Part shown: positions 1 to 8,200 of the stretch, in pieces
Numbering within the stretch: the stretch's first letter is position 1
How the letters are laid out: the number at the start of each line of letters is the position of its first letter
Assembly: GCA_022072505.1 (NCBI GenBank)
Contig: JAJVHU010000002.1
Span: forward strand, 3,369 to 60,260
DNA length: 56,892 nucleotides
Reading direction: 5' to 3'
Source: Phycisphaerae bacterium
GTDB lineage: Bacteria; Planctomycetota; Phycisphaerae; UBA1845
Notes under the pieces: generated by a model
What the model was told of the DNA's origin: nothing
What the model saw: the letters and a program-made list of their open reading frames with translations, nothing else
Databases searched by the model: none
Made by a program: the position numbers and the translations under genes

Positions 1-170
1 GCGGGCTGAAGCCACGCGGTTCGGTGGGGGATTCGCGCGGGCTGAAGCCACGCGGTTCGGTGGGGGATTCGCGCGGGCTGAAGCCACGCGGTTCGGTGGG
101 GGATTCGCGCGGGCTGAAGCCACGCGGTTCGGTGGGGGATTCGCGCGGGCTGAAGCCACGCGGCTCGGTG
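1..170. repeat. 36-bp tandem repeat, about 4.7 copies
   Basis: Units start at 1, 37, 73, 109 and 145 and are nearly identical. The core is GCGGGCTGAAGCCACGCGG followed by TTCGGTGGGGGATTC. The core is itself a near-palindrome (CGCGGGCT / AGCC-CGCG around GA). The last unit decays after 170, and the array runs off the left edge of the window. Diverged single copies lie at 9419-9446 and 49127-49164, so this is a dispersed family. There are no unique spacers, so it is not a CRISPR array. Confidence 0.9.
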
Positions 171-367
171 TTGAAACAGTGTTTCCGACGTAATTTTAGT
201 ATCGACACGGAGCAACATCCCCTGGGGCAACGGTTCTTGCTCGCTTCTGCGTCGGTTCTTGCTCGCTCCGGCGTCTGCGCGGACGCTGCAAGGGATCGTC
301 AGCCGTATGACCGGTTTCGGGTTGCCCGCCCGATTGCATGATTGCATGACGGGTTTCAGTTCGCCCG

Positions 368-395
368 TTGCAATCGCATCGCAGGGTTGTAGAAT
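368..395 (+). promoter_or_regulatory. putative sigma70-type promoter upstream of the HEAT-repeat gene
   Basis: TTGCAA (368-373), a 16-bp spacer and TAGAAT (390-395) make a reasonable -35/-10 pair. The expected start near 402 would give a leader of about 210 nt before the ATG at 612. The rest of 181-611 holds the palindrome at 406-431, a 35-bp tandem pair at 502-571, and no convincing gene. Confidence 0.4.
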
Positions 396-405
396 TCACG
401 CGGGA

Positions 406-431
406 GACTTTGTGAAAAAAATCACAAAGTC
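406..431. promoter_or_regulatory. CRP/FNR-type palindrome
   Basis: A perfect 10-bp inverted repeat (GACTTTGTGA at 406-415 and TCACAAAGTC at 422-431) is separated by six A residues. The inner part is exactly TGTGA-N6-TCACA, the classical CRP half-site arrangement. It is an AT-rich island in very GC-rich DNA. It lies just downstream of a predicted -10, where a bound protein would repress. As RNA it would form a hairpin with an A6 loop. No CRP gene is in the window. Confidence 0.5.
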
Positions 432-501
432 TTGGACCTGCCGGTAACTCCCGCGGGCCGGGTGTTGCCCGAGAGCGGCTTGACGAAATCGCTCGTGCAT
501 G

Positions 502-571
502 GTGCGCCAGCGTCGGCGGCGTCTGCGCGGATCGAAGTGCGCCAGTGTCGGCGGGGTCTGTGCGGATCGAA
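502..571. repeat. 35-bp tandem direct repeat, two copies
   Basis: Copies at 502-536 and 537-571 differ at about three positions. They lie in the leader just upstream of the HEAT-repeat gene. They are unrelated to the 36-bp array at the window edge. Confidence 0.75.
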
Positions 572-611
572 GATAGAGCAAGGGATCGCATCCGACGACT
601 TGACGGAACCG

Positions 612-1751
612 ATGAGCCTGGAAAAAGACAATTCCGCTGCGCCGCCCGCATCCGAGGCGTCCCCTGCGGCAGGGGGGTCGCCGCGCCCTCAGCGCGAGGG
701 CGATCCTGAAGGGACGACGTCGCCGGATCCGGCGATGCCGCCGCCGATGAATCTGTCGCTTCTGGCGCGTCTTTTCGGCGTGCCGCTGCTGATCGTGGTG
801 ATGATCCTCGGCAGCGCGGTGCTGGTGGTGCTGCTGTTCGGGTCGATCACGACGGAGCAGGACCGCAGCGTGGGGGAGTTGCTGGCGGTGATGGAGCGAG
901 AGCCGGTCGGGAAGGTGTTCGACCTGGCGATGATGCCGCAGGACAAGGAGATCTGGCAGGCGGCGAAGGAGCTGGCGGCCCGGCTGCAACAGGGGCAAAG
1001 CCCGATGTCGGCGGCGGATCTGGACGCGGTCGTGGACCGGCTCGGCCGGCTGGTGGATCGCGATCTTAAGGCCACGGCGCCGCTGCCGGACGATCACCTT
1101 CAGCCGCTGCACTTTTTCATGTCGGCGTTGTCGCACACGGGGCGTCCGGGTTCGATCGCGCCGCTGGTACGCTGCCTTGGCGCGGCGCAGTGGCAGACGC
1201 GGCGGGAGGCGCTGAAGTGTCTCGGCGCGGCGCATCGGACGGCGGGAGCGCGGGAGGCGGCGAAGGAGGTCGCGGCGGCGCTGGAGGATGAGAACGCGAC
1301 GGTGCGGACGGTGGCGGCGTACGTGCTGTCATTCCTGGCGGATCCGGCGGATGAGTCCGTGCGTCGGCGGTTGAAGGATATCTGCGACGCCGCGGAGGAG
1401 GACCGGGAGTTGCGCTGGAACGCGGCGTTGACGTTGGCGCGGCTGGGCGATGACGGCGCGGTTCCGGTGCTGAAGGACATGCTGGATCGGAAATACTGGG
1501 AGGAGCGAGCGCATGTCCGGGTTGAGGGGGCGGCGGCGGCGGAACAGCCGATGTCGCAGCCACGGATTGAGATGACGCTGTGTGCGTCGGTCGAGGCGGC
1601 GGCGAACCTGACGGATGAGACGGTGTGGGCGATGATCGCGGAGCTGGAGGGGGACGTCTCGTTGCAGGTGCGCGACCGCGTCCGAAAGGCGCTGGCGGGG
1701 CGGGGCGGCGCCGGAGGGGCGGGTCCGGTGAGCGGCGACGGTGGGGTTTGA
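612..1751 (+). CDS. membrane-anchored HEAT-repeat protein
   Basis: The protein has 379 residues from the ATG at 612. The reading frame stays open upstream, but I saw no credible earlier start. The first 45 residues are Pro/Ala/Ser-rich and probably cytoplasmic. One strong hydrophobic helix follows at about residues 52-75. The rest is helical, with Ala/Leu/Arg-rich HEAT-like repeats at about 190-340 (patterns such as VRCLG..REALKCLG, VRTVAAYVLSFLAD, LRWNAALTLARLGDDGAVPVLKDML). HEAT repeats usually serve as protein-binding scaffolds. Its stop is 80 bp ahead of the respiratory operon on the same strand, so a role in assembling or anchoring that complex is possible, but this is inference from position only. 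No enzymatic motif was seen. Confidence 0.8.
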   Translation: MSLEKDNSAAPPASEASPAAGGSPRPQREGDPEGTTSPDPAMPPPMNLSLLARLFGVPLLIVVMILGSAVLVVLLFGSITTEQDRSVGELLAVMEREPVGKVFDLAMMPQDKEIWQAAKELAARLQQGQSPMSAADLDAVVDRLGRLVDRDLKATAPLPDDHLQPLHFFMSALSHTGRPGSIAPLVRCLGAAQWQTRREALKCLGAAHRTAGAREAAKEVAAALEDENATVRTVAAYVLSFLADPADESVRRRLKDICDAAEEDRELRWNAALTLARLGDDGAVPVLKDMLDRKYWEERAHVRVEGAAAAEQPMSQPRIEMTLCASVEAAANLTDETVWAMIAELEGDVSLQVRDRVRKALAGRGGAGGAGPVSGDGGV

Positions 1752-1769
1752 CGGTCGGGTTGCGGCGGG

Positions 1770-1797
1770 TTGGCGAAGGTGCGGAGGCGGATATAGT
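1770..1797 (+). promoter_or_regulatory. putative promoter of the cytochrome bc operon
   Basis: TTGGCG (1770-1775), a 16-bp spacer and TATAGT (1792-1797) lie 35 bp before the GTG start at 1832. This suits a short leader for the respiratory operon. Confidence 0.4.
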
Positions 1798-1831
1798 AGG
1801 CGCCGCCCCGGCATGAAACGGTAGGTGCAAT

Positions 1832-2938
1832 GTGCCGACGAAAGAGCTGGTGACGAAAGTCTGGATCGACCCCGGGTGCATCGTGTGCGATGCGTGCGAG
1901 AACACCTGCCCGGAGGTTTTCGAGGTCACGGATGACACGTGCATCATCCGTCCGGCGGCGCTGGCGACGGCGTTTACGAAGCCGCTGACGAAAACGATCA
2001 TCGAGGCGGCGCAGGAATGTCCGGTCGACGTCATCAAGTACGAGACGGCGGCGGTGGAGGTCAGCGAGGAGGAAGCGGCGAAGATTTTCGGCGAGGGCGA
2101 GAGCGCGCCTGCGATCGCGGCGGCCGGGGCAAGCGCCTCGGCGGAGCACGCGGCGCCGGCTGCAAAACCCGCGCCCGCGGCGAAACCCGCGGCGGCTGCG
2201 GTTGCGGCGGAGGCGCCGGCGGCGCGGTCGCATGCTCCTGTCGCCCCGGCGGACATCGGCGATCCGAACGTTCAGGCGTTGCTGCGGGCCGCCACGGCGC
2301 GCGGGGGGCAGGCGGGGATCTCGAAGGCCCGCGGAGGGGTCATCAGCGCGGATCCGCTGCGGACCGATCCGGACAACCTTCCGCCGGACGCCCGTTTCGC
2401 CAAGACGCTGCTGGCGGCGCAAAAGACAAAGAAAGACCCGACGCGGCGCGAGGCGATCACGTTCGGGACGGTGGCGATGGTGGGGGGATGGGCGGCGTTC
2501 GCGGCGGCGACGGGGATCGTGGTCGGTCCGGCGGGGCTGAGTTTCTCGATGCCTCGGGCGCTGGAGGAACCGGACCCGCGCGTCCGGGTCGGTCCGTTGT
2601 CACAATTCATCGAGATGAAGCCCGGCGACGTGAACGAGGATTACAAGCCGAAGGGCATCTGGATGATCCGCGAGGAAGATCGGGTCGCGGCGCTGAACAT
2701 CATCTGCACGCACCTGGGCTGCATTCCGAACTGGCTGCCGAATGACCGCAAGTTTCTGTGCCCGTGCCACGGCAGCGGGTACTACTTCACAGGGGTCAAT
2801 TTCCAGGGTCCGACGCCGCGTCCGCTGGAGCGCTTCCGGGTGACGGTCGAGGACGGCATCGTGGTGGTGGACAAGAGCAAGAAGTTCCAGCACGAGTTGG
2901 GACAGTGGGAGATGCCGGAGAGCCACCTGGCGGTGTAG
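1832..2938 (+). CDS. ferredoxin-Rieske fusion subunit of a bc-type complex
   Basis: The protein has 368 residues with a GTG start. Residues 1-75 form a monocluster [4Fe-4S] ferredoxin resembling Thermotoga-type ferredoxins: Cys16, 19 and 22 (CIVCDAC), then a CP motif at Cys63. Cys26 and Cys37 are extra. An Ala/Pro/Glu-rich linker follows (about 78-140), then a soluble stretch and a hydrophobic segment at about 208-232. The C-terminal Rieske [2Fe-2S] domain has CTHLGC (Cys292, His294, Cys297) and CPCHGS (Cys310, Cys312, His313), so all ligands and the disulfide pair are present. In known bc/b6f complexes the Rieske protein oxidises quinol and reduces cytochrome c. Here the N-terminal ferredoxin would sit on the cytoplasmic side of the anchor if topology is as usual. 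First gene of the operon; cytochrome b genes follow. Confidence 0.93.
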   Translation: MPTKELVTKVWIDPGCIVCDACENTCPEVFEVTDDTCIIRPAALATAFTKPLTKTIIEAAQECPVDVIKYETAAVEVSEEEAAKIFGEGESAPAIAAAGASASAEHAAPAAKPAPAAKPAAAAVAAEAPAARSHAPVAPADIGDPNVQALLRAATARGGQAGISKARGGVISADPLRTDPDNLPPDARFAKTLLAAQKTKKDPTRREAITFGTVAMVGGWAAFAAATGIVVGPAGLSFSMPRALEEPDPRVRVGPLSQFIEMKPGDVNEDYKPKGIWMIREEDRVAALNIICTHLGCIPNWLPNDRKFLCPCHGSGYYFTGVNFQGPTPRPLERFRVTVEDGIVVVDKSKKFQHELGQWEMPESHLAV

Positions 2939-2953
2939 GGGAAGGCAAGAACA

Positions 2954-3030
2954 GGCAACAGGCAACAGGCAACAGGCAATAGGCAATAGGCAACAGGCAA
3001 CAGGGAACAGGCAACAGGGAACAGGAAGCA
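2954..3030. repeat. heptanucleotide array (GGCAACA type), 11 units
   Basis: Units of seven bases starting GGCAACA, GGCAATA or GGGAACA run in register through the gap between the Rieske and cytochrome b genes. They begin about 15 bp after the stop codon. A sister array with the same unit fills the next gap of the operon. No hairpin potential was seen. Confidence 0.9.
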
Positions 3031-3094
3031 GGGGTGGCGTTGGTTGTTTGAGAGGGGCTGAAAGGGAAGTGAAGCGCGACTCAAGGACGACTCG

Positions 3095-3865
3095 ATGATC
3101 AAGTGGATACGTGAAGGGCAGGTCTGGAACAGCATTTTCCGTCACGGGATCCCACGCGACCGGCGCACGCGGGCGATGGCGGTTCTGTCCAATGTGTTCC
3201 TTCACCTGCACCCGGTGGCGGTGCGCAAGAGCGGCATCCGTCTGTCGTTCACGTGGTGCATGGGGGGGCTGACGTTCTTCCTGTTCCTGGTGGAAATCGT
3301 CACCGGCGTGTTGCTGATGTTCTACTACCGCCCGGTGGTGGAATACGCCTACAACGACATTCAGGCGATGCGGTCGGGCGTGGTGTCGATGGGGTTGCTG
3401 CGCGAGATTCACCGGTGGGCGGCGCACGCGATGATCATCGCGATCTGGCTGCACATGCTGCGCGTGTTTCTGACCGGCAGTTACAAACCGCCGCGGGAGT
3501 TCAACTGGACGGTGGGGGTGATCCTGCTGGTGCTGACGATGCTGCTGTCGTTCACGGGGTATCTGCTGCCGTGGGATCAGTTGGCGATGTGGGCGATCAC
3601 GGTGGGGTCGAACATGGCGCGGGCGACGCCGCTGGCGGGGCATGAAGGCCCTGGTGCGGCCTTCCTGGCGATCGACGGCGTGCCGCTGATTCATGCGGGG
3701 TCGGACGCGCGGTTTCAGTTGCTGGCGGGGACGTTCGTCGGACCGAATGCGCTGCTGCGGTTCTACGTGCTCCACTGCGTGTTCATTCCGGTGGTGGTGA
3801 CGGTGCTGATCGCGGTGCATTTCTGGCGCATCCGCAAGGACGGCGGCATCAGCGGACCGTTGTGA
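3095..3865 (+). CDS. cytochrome b, N-terminal (b6-like) subunit
   Basis: The protein has 256 residues and matches the N-terminal four-helix half of cytochrome b. Hydrophobic helices lie at about 51-78, 108-127, 138-160 and 220-245. Likely haem b ligands are His106/His120 and His227/His242. The 14- and 15-residue spacings match b6 rather than bc1, where both are 14. The C-terminal half is a separate gene (3987-5090), again as in b6f. It would carry electrons across the membrane during quinol oxidation. The gaps before and after are filled by heptanucleotide arrays. A loop insertion of about 40 residues (175-215) precedes the fourth helix. Confidence 0.95.
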   Translation: MIKWIREGQVWNSIFRHGIPRDRRTRAMAVLSNVFLHLHPVAVRKSGIRLSFTWCMGGLTFFLFLVEIVTGVLLMFYYRPVVEYAYNDIQAMRSGVVSMGLLREIHRWAAHAMIIAIWLHMLRVFLTGSYKPPREFNWTVGVILLVLTMLLSFTGYLLPWDQLAMWAITVGSNMARATPLAGHEGPGAAFLAIDGVPLIHAGSDARFQLLAGTFVGPNALLRFYVLHCVFIPVVVTVLIAVHFWRIRKDGGISGPL

Positions 3866-3871
3866 TGGGGA

Positions 3872-3941
3872 GGGAATAGGCAATAGGCAATAGGCAACAG
3901 GCAATAGGCAACAGGGAATAGGGAATAGGCGACCGGGAACC
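3872..3941. repeat. heptanucleotide array (GGCAATA type), 10 units
   Basis: Ten in-register 7-mers (GGGAATA, GGCAATA, GGCAACA) start 6 bp after the cytochrome b stop codon. They fill the gap before the subunit-IV-like gene. The unit is the same as at 2954-3030, so the two arrays share an origin. Confidence 0.9.
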
Positions 3942-3986
3942 CGCGCCCCGAGCATTCGAAACCTGTAGCAGACGAGACGCAACGCG

Positions 3987-5090
3987 ATGCATTATCTGCT
4001 GGCTGAATCTGGAGTCGATCGGATCAAGCACGCGATCAACGTGATCTGCGAGCCGGCGCCGTTCTTCGTGCTCAGTTGCGTGGCGCTGGGCGTGTTCCTG
4101 ATCGGGTATCGGTTCTGGACCAAGCCGGTCGTGGCGGCGATCTTCGGCGGGGGGGCGGTGTTGTTCTACGCCCTCAGCGCGCTGGATCCCAACTTCTTCC
4201 TCATCATTGCGAAACCGGACAACGTTCCCATCTCGATGATGATGCTGCTGGTCGGGTTCTTCACCTGGCTGGCGTTCCGTCAGGCGGCGATCAACGACGC
4301 ACGGCTGGAGAAGGGCGAGCCGCTTCTGGAGGCCGGGGCGGATGACAAGGTGCTGGTCTGGCCGGACCTGGTGTACACGGAGTTCATCGCGCTGATTCTC
4401 TGCACGGCGTTCCTGATCGTCTGGGCGATCTATCTTCGTGCGCCGCTGGAGCAGCCGGCGGATCCGTCGGTGGCGCCGAATCCGGCGAAGGCGCCGTGGT
4501 ACTTCCTCGGGTTGCAGGAGCTGCTGGTCTACTTCGACCCGTGGATCGCGGGCGTGCTGCTGCCGGGGCTCATCATTCTGGGGCTGGTGGCGCTGCCTTA
4601 CATCGACAAGAACCCGCGCGGGAACGGGTATTACACGTTCAAGGAGCGGTGGTTCGTCATCACGACGTACATGTTCGGGTGGGTGGTGCTGTGGGTGGTG
4701 CTGATCGTGTTCGGGACGTTCCTTCGGGGGCCGAACTGGATCTTCTTCGGGCCGTATGAGTTCTGGGACGCGCACAAGCTGGCGGCGCTGCTGAACATTC
4801 AGTTCCGGGACATCGTCTGGATCCAGGCGCTGGGGCGGGGGCTTCCGGGGCACTGGCTGGTGCGCGAGGCGCCGGGACTGGCGTTCATCGGGTTCTGGTT
4901 CACGGGTCTTCCGTTCCTGCTGGCGTGGACGGTGATGCGGAAGGTCTATCGACAGATCGGGTTCATCCGGTACGTGATCGCGGTGCAGTTGCTGCTGTGG
5001 ATGTTTCTGGTGCCGCTGAAGATGGCGTTTCGGTGGACGATCAATCTTCAGTATTTCGTGGCGATCACGGAGTTTTTCTTCAACATCTAG
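3987..5090 (+). CDS. cytochrome b C-terminal (subunit IV-like) protein
   Basis: The 367-residue membrane protein is larger than plant subunit IV (about 160). Two to three hydrophobic segments (about 25-60, 78-95) precede the recognisable core at about 125-210. That core has three helices and the segment NPAKAPWYFLGLQELL, where APWY replaces the PEWY quinol-site motif of mitochondrial and b6f proteins. Such APWY-type motifs are known in bacterial menaquinol complexes, so menaquinol is the likely donor (inference). Further helices follow at about 225-250, 288-310 and 325-345. It pairs with the preceding b6-like subunit and lies in the same operon, 116 bp before the octaheme cytochrome. Confidence 0.9.
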   Translation: MHYLLAESGVDRIKHAINVICEPAPFFVLSCVALGVFLIGYRFWTKPVVAAIFGGGAVLFYALSALDPNFFLIIAKPDNVPISMMMLLVGFFTWLAFRQAAINDARLEKGEPLLEAGADDKVLVWPDLVYTEFIALILCTAFLIVWAIYLRAPLEQPADPSVAPNPAKAPWYFLGLQELLVYFDPWIAGVLLPGLIILGLVALPYIDKNPRGNGYYTFKERWFVITTYMFGWVVLWVVLIVFGTFLRGPNWIFFGPYEFWDAHKLAALLNIQFRDIVWIQALGRGLPGHWLVREAPGLAFIGFWFTGLPFLLAWTVMRKVYRQIGFIRYVIAVQLLLWMFLVPLKMAFRWTINLQYFVAITEFFFNI

Positions 5091-5206
5091 GTTGCGGGAC
5101 GCGCGCGTCGGAACGGGCGATCCGGGGCGGGCGATCGCGAGGCAGGGGACCGGCGTCGGTCGGGAAAGCCCCCGCCGCCGGGTTCGCGGAGCAGATAGAG
5201 GCGCAC

Positions 5207-8200
5207 ATGCCGGTTTCAGAAAAAACGATGCGGTCGATGGACCGCCTGAACGTTCTCTTCGCGGTCAGTTCGGGGCTGCTGCTGGCGTCGATCCTGTGGT
5301 TCGCGGTGATCGACTACGACCTGCAGTGGCGCGGGTTTCAGAACGACTACATGACCGTGCAGGGCGTGCTGGCGCATCTGGACTACCTTTACACGCAGCG
5401 CGAGTCGGAGCAGGAGAAGCTGCGCGAGGCGCAGACCCGCCTGGAGGCGGCGCGTCAGCAGGTTCTGGCGTCGCAGGCGGACCTCGACCGGATGACGGAG
5501 GAGCTGGAGGATCTGAAGGCGAAGTTCGCCCTGACGAAGCTTCAATACGGACCGGTCGCCAACGTTCACGACGTGACGCTTCAGGCGTACGAGCACGCGC
5601 TCGCCCTGCACGGACCGGACGATCCGCACACGCTCGAACTGCTTCATCGCAAGGAGCACGAGCGGGAGCTGATCGCGACGTTCGGAAAAACCAAGCAGGA
5701 GCAGGAGGACGCGATGGCGGACCTCACCCGGCGGATCAAGGATCTGCGGGCGCCGGAGGTCGAGGCGCAGAAGGCGTATGACGCGCTGGCGCGCCAGGCG
5801 ACCGAGGCCGAGGCGAAGGCGGAGCAGTACGGCGGAAAGCTGCGCCGCACGCTCTTCAACGCGCCGATGTTCGACTTCGCCGCGCCGAAGAACACGCCGG
5901 GGCGTCACGAGATCAAGCAGCTCGTTCTGCCGGATGTCCGGCAGGAGTTGAACTATCTCCAGAGTTACACGACGGACCGGTGCGTGACGTGTCACATCGC
6001 GATCGACAACCGGGACTTCACGATGGAGGCGCTGGCGGCGAAGTTCGAGAAGGGCATCCCCTCGATCAATGAGCAGCGGGCGAAGCTCGGCCGGCCCGCG
6101 CTGCCGACCCCCGCGCCGCCGGAGCTTTCGGGCGAGGATGCGCCGAAGGTCGAACCCGGCGACGTGATGAAACACTGGGACCGCCTGACCGACGACCAGC
6201 AGCGGGCCTACTTCGACGCCCTGCTGGCGACGATCAACCAGTACCTGAAGGAGGAGGACAAGAACTCCGTCGAGCTGAGCCGGGCGATCCTCGCCCACCC
6301 GAATCTGGATCTCTTCGTGCAGATCGACTCGCCGCACCCGATGAAGACGATGGGCTGCACGGTCTGTCACGAGGGCAACCCCCAGGAGACGACGTTCATC
6401 CTGGCCGCGCATCGGCCGACCGGGCACAAGCAGCAGGAGGAGTGGAAGGAGAAGTACTACGTCAACGTGACGGGCGTTCCGACGGCGACGTTCGAGTTGA
6501 TCAACCACTACTGGGACCGGCACATGCTCCCGACCCGCTACACCGAGGGGTCGTGCATGAAGTGTCACCAGCAGCCCAGCTCGATCCACGCCTTCAACGG
6601 CGAGCCGCAGGGCGAGAAGATCCGCAAGGGGTACGACCTGTTCACGCGCGTCGGGTGCATCAACTGCCACTCCGTGAAGGGTCTGGAGGACTCGCCGCGC
6701 GTGGGTCCGAGCCTGGCGCACATCGAGAGCAAGCTGGACCCCGAGTTCACGGCGCAGTGGATCTGGGATCCGCGGGCGTTCCGCCCTTCAACCTGGATGC
6801 CGCACTTCTTCCTGCAGGAGAACAACGGACCGGGCAGCGAAAGCGACTGGGATCCCGACCCGGTGCTTCGCACGCAGACGGAGGTGCAGGCGATCACGCA
6901 TTATCTTTACACGGCGTCCCAGCCGTGGGAGGGCGCGGAAAAGCCTCCGCAGGGCCTGACGGGCGACGCCGAAACCGGGCGCAAGCTCTTCACGTCGGTC
7001 GGGTGTCTGGCGTGCCACGGCAATCTCTCCGAATTCGGGGAGGCGTGGATCGTCCGTGACCGCCGCGAGAAGGGCGAGACGCCCGAGCAGGCGAAGGCGA
7101 ACTTCGACGCGATGAACTACGTCGAGCGCGTGCGCTACGCGATGGATCACTTCCCGGGAGACACGGAGGCGCTCTTCGACCCCGAGTCGGTGCGTTTCGA
7201 CTCGCGCAAGCCTTACAACGCGCCGGTGTTCACCCGCGTCGCGCCCGAGCTTTCCGCGATGGGCAGCAAGACGACGGTGGAGTGGATGTACGCCTGGTTG
7301 AGGGAGCCCTCGGGGTATCACACGGACACGCGGATGCCGAGCCTGCGCCTGACGGAGCAGGAGGCGCTGGACGTGGCGACGTACCTGTCGGGCCTGAAGC
7401 TGGATTCGGGCAAGGACGGTTTCGGCAAGGAGCGGTTCCCGGACGACGCGAAGCGGGACGCGGAGGTGGACCGGCTGATGTTCGACCTGCTGTCGGCGCA
7501 GCGATCGGCGGCTCGCTCACGGGCGGTGATGGACGACAAGGGCGGCGAACTGACGAAGATGATCGAAGATTTCGTCGCGAACTCCCCGTCGGCGGAGGGG
7601 TTCAAGGCGAAGGCGGCGAAGATGAGCCTCGCCGAGAAGCGCCTGCTTTACGTGGGCAACAAGGCGATTTCACACTACGGCTGTTACGCGTGCCACCTGA
7701 TCCCCGGATTCGAGAACGCCGTGCGCCCCGGCACGGAGCTGACGGTCTGGGCGCAGAAGCCGATCACGCAGCTCGACTTCGCGTTCTTCGGGCACGCGGG
7801 GCACGACATCCAGCACCGCGAGGAGAATCACGCGCTTTTCGAGCATATTTACCCGCCGCATCGTCCGGACCTCGTCGAGGTGCATCACGGCGTCAACCCG
7901 CCGCAGGACGTGACCCACGATCACGCGGCGTTCGCGTATCACAAGATGCTCAACCCCCGGATGTGGGACCGCCTCAAGGAGAAGAAACCGCTTGACAAGC
8001 TGAAGATGCCCAACTTCTTCTTCACCGAGGACGAGGCGGAGGCGCTGGTGACCTACCTGATGGGGCGGACGTCGCCGCGCGTCTCGTCGTCGCTGGTGGT
8101 CAATTACGAGAATGATCCGCGCGACCGGATCGGCGAGGGACGCGACCTGACGCGGCGGTTCAACTGCGTCGGCTGTCACCAGATCGAGGACAATTTCCCC

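Noticed and set aside
1..170. CRISPR array
   Set aside because: The 36-bp repeat is directly contiguous, with no unique spacers, and no cas gene is in the window.
432..611. N-terminal extension of the HEAT-repeat protein from a TTG at 432
   Set aside because: It would translate the 35-bp tandem repeat and a leader without ribosome-binding site; the ATG at 612 fits better.
2600..3982. Cys/Leu/Pro-rich protein on minus (LLPVACCLLPVAYCLLP type)
   Set aside because: These residues are a translation of the heptanucleotide arrays; the frame crosses three real plus-strand genes.
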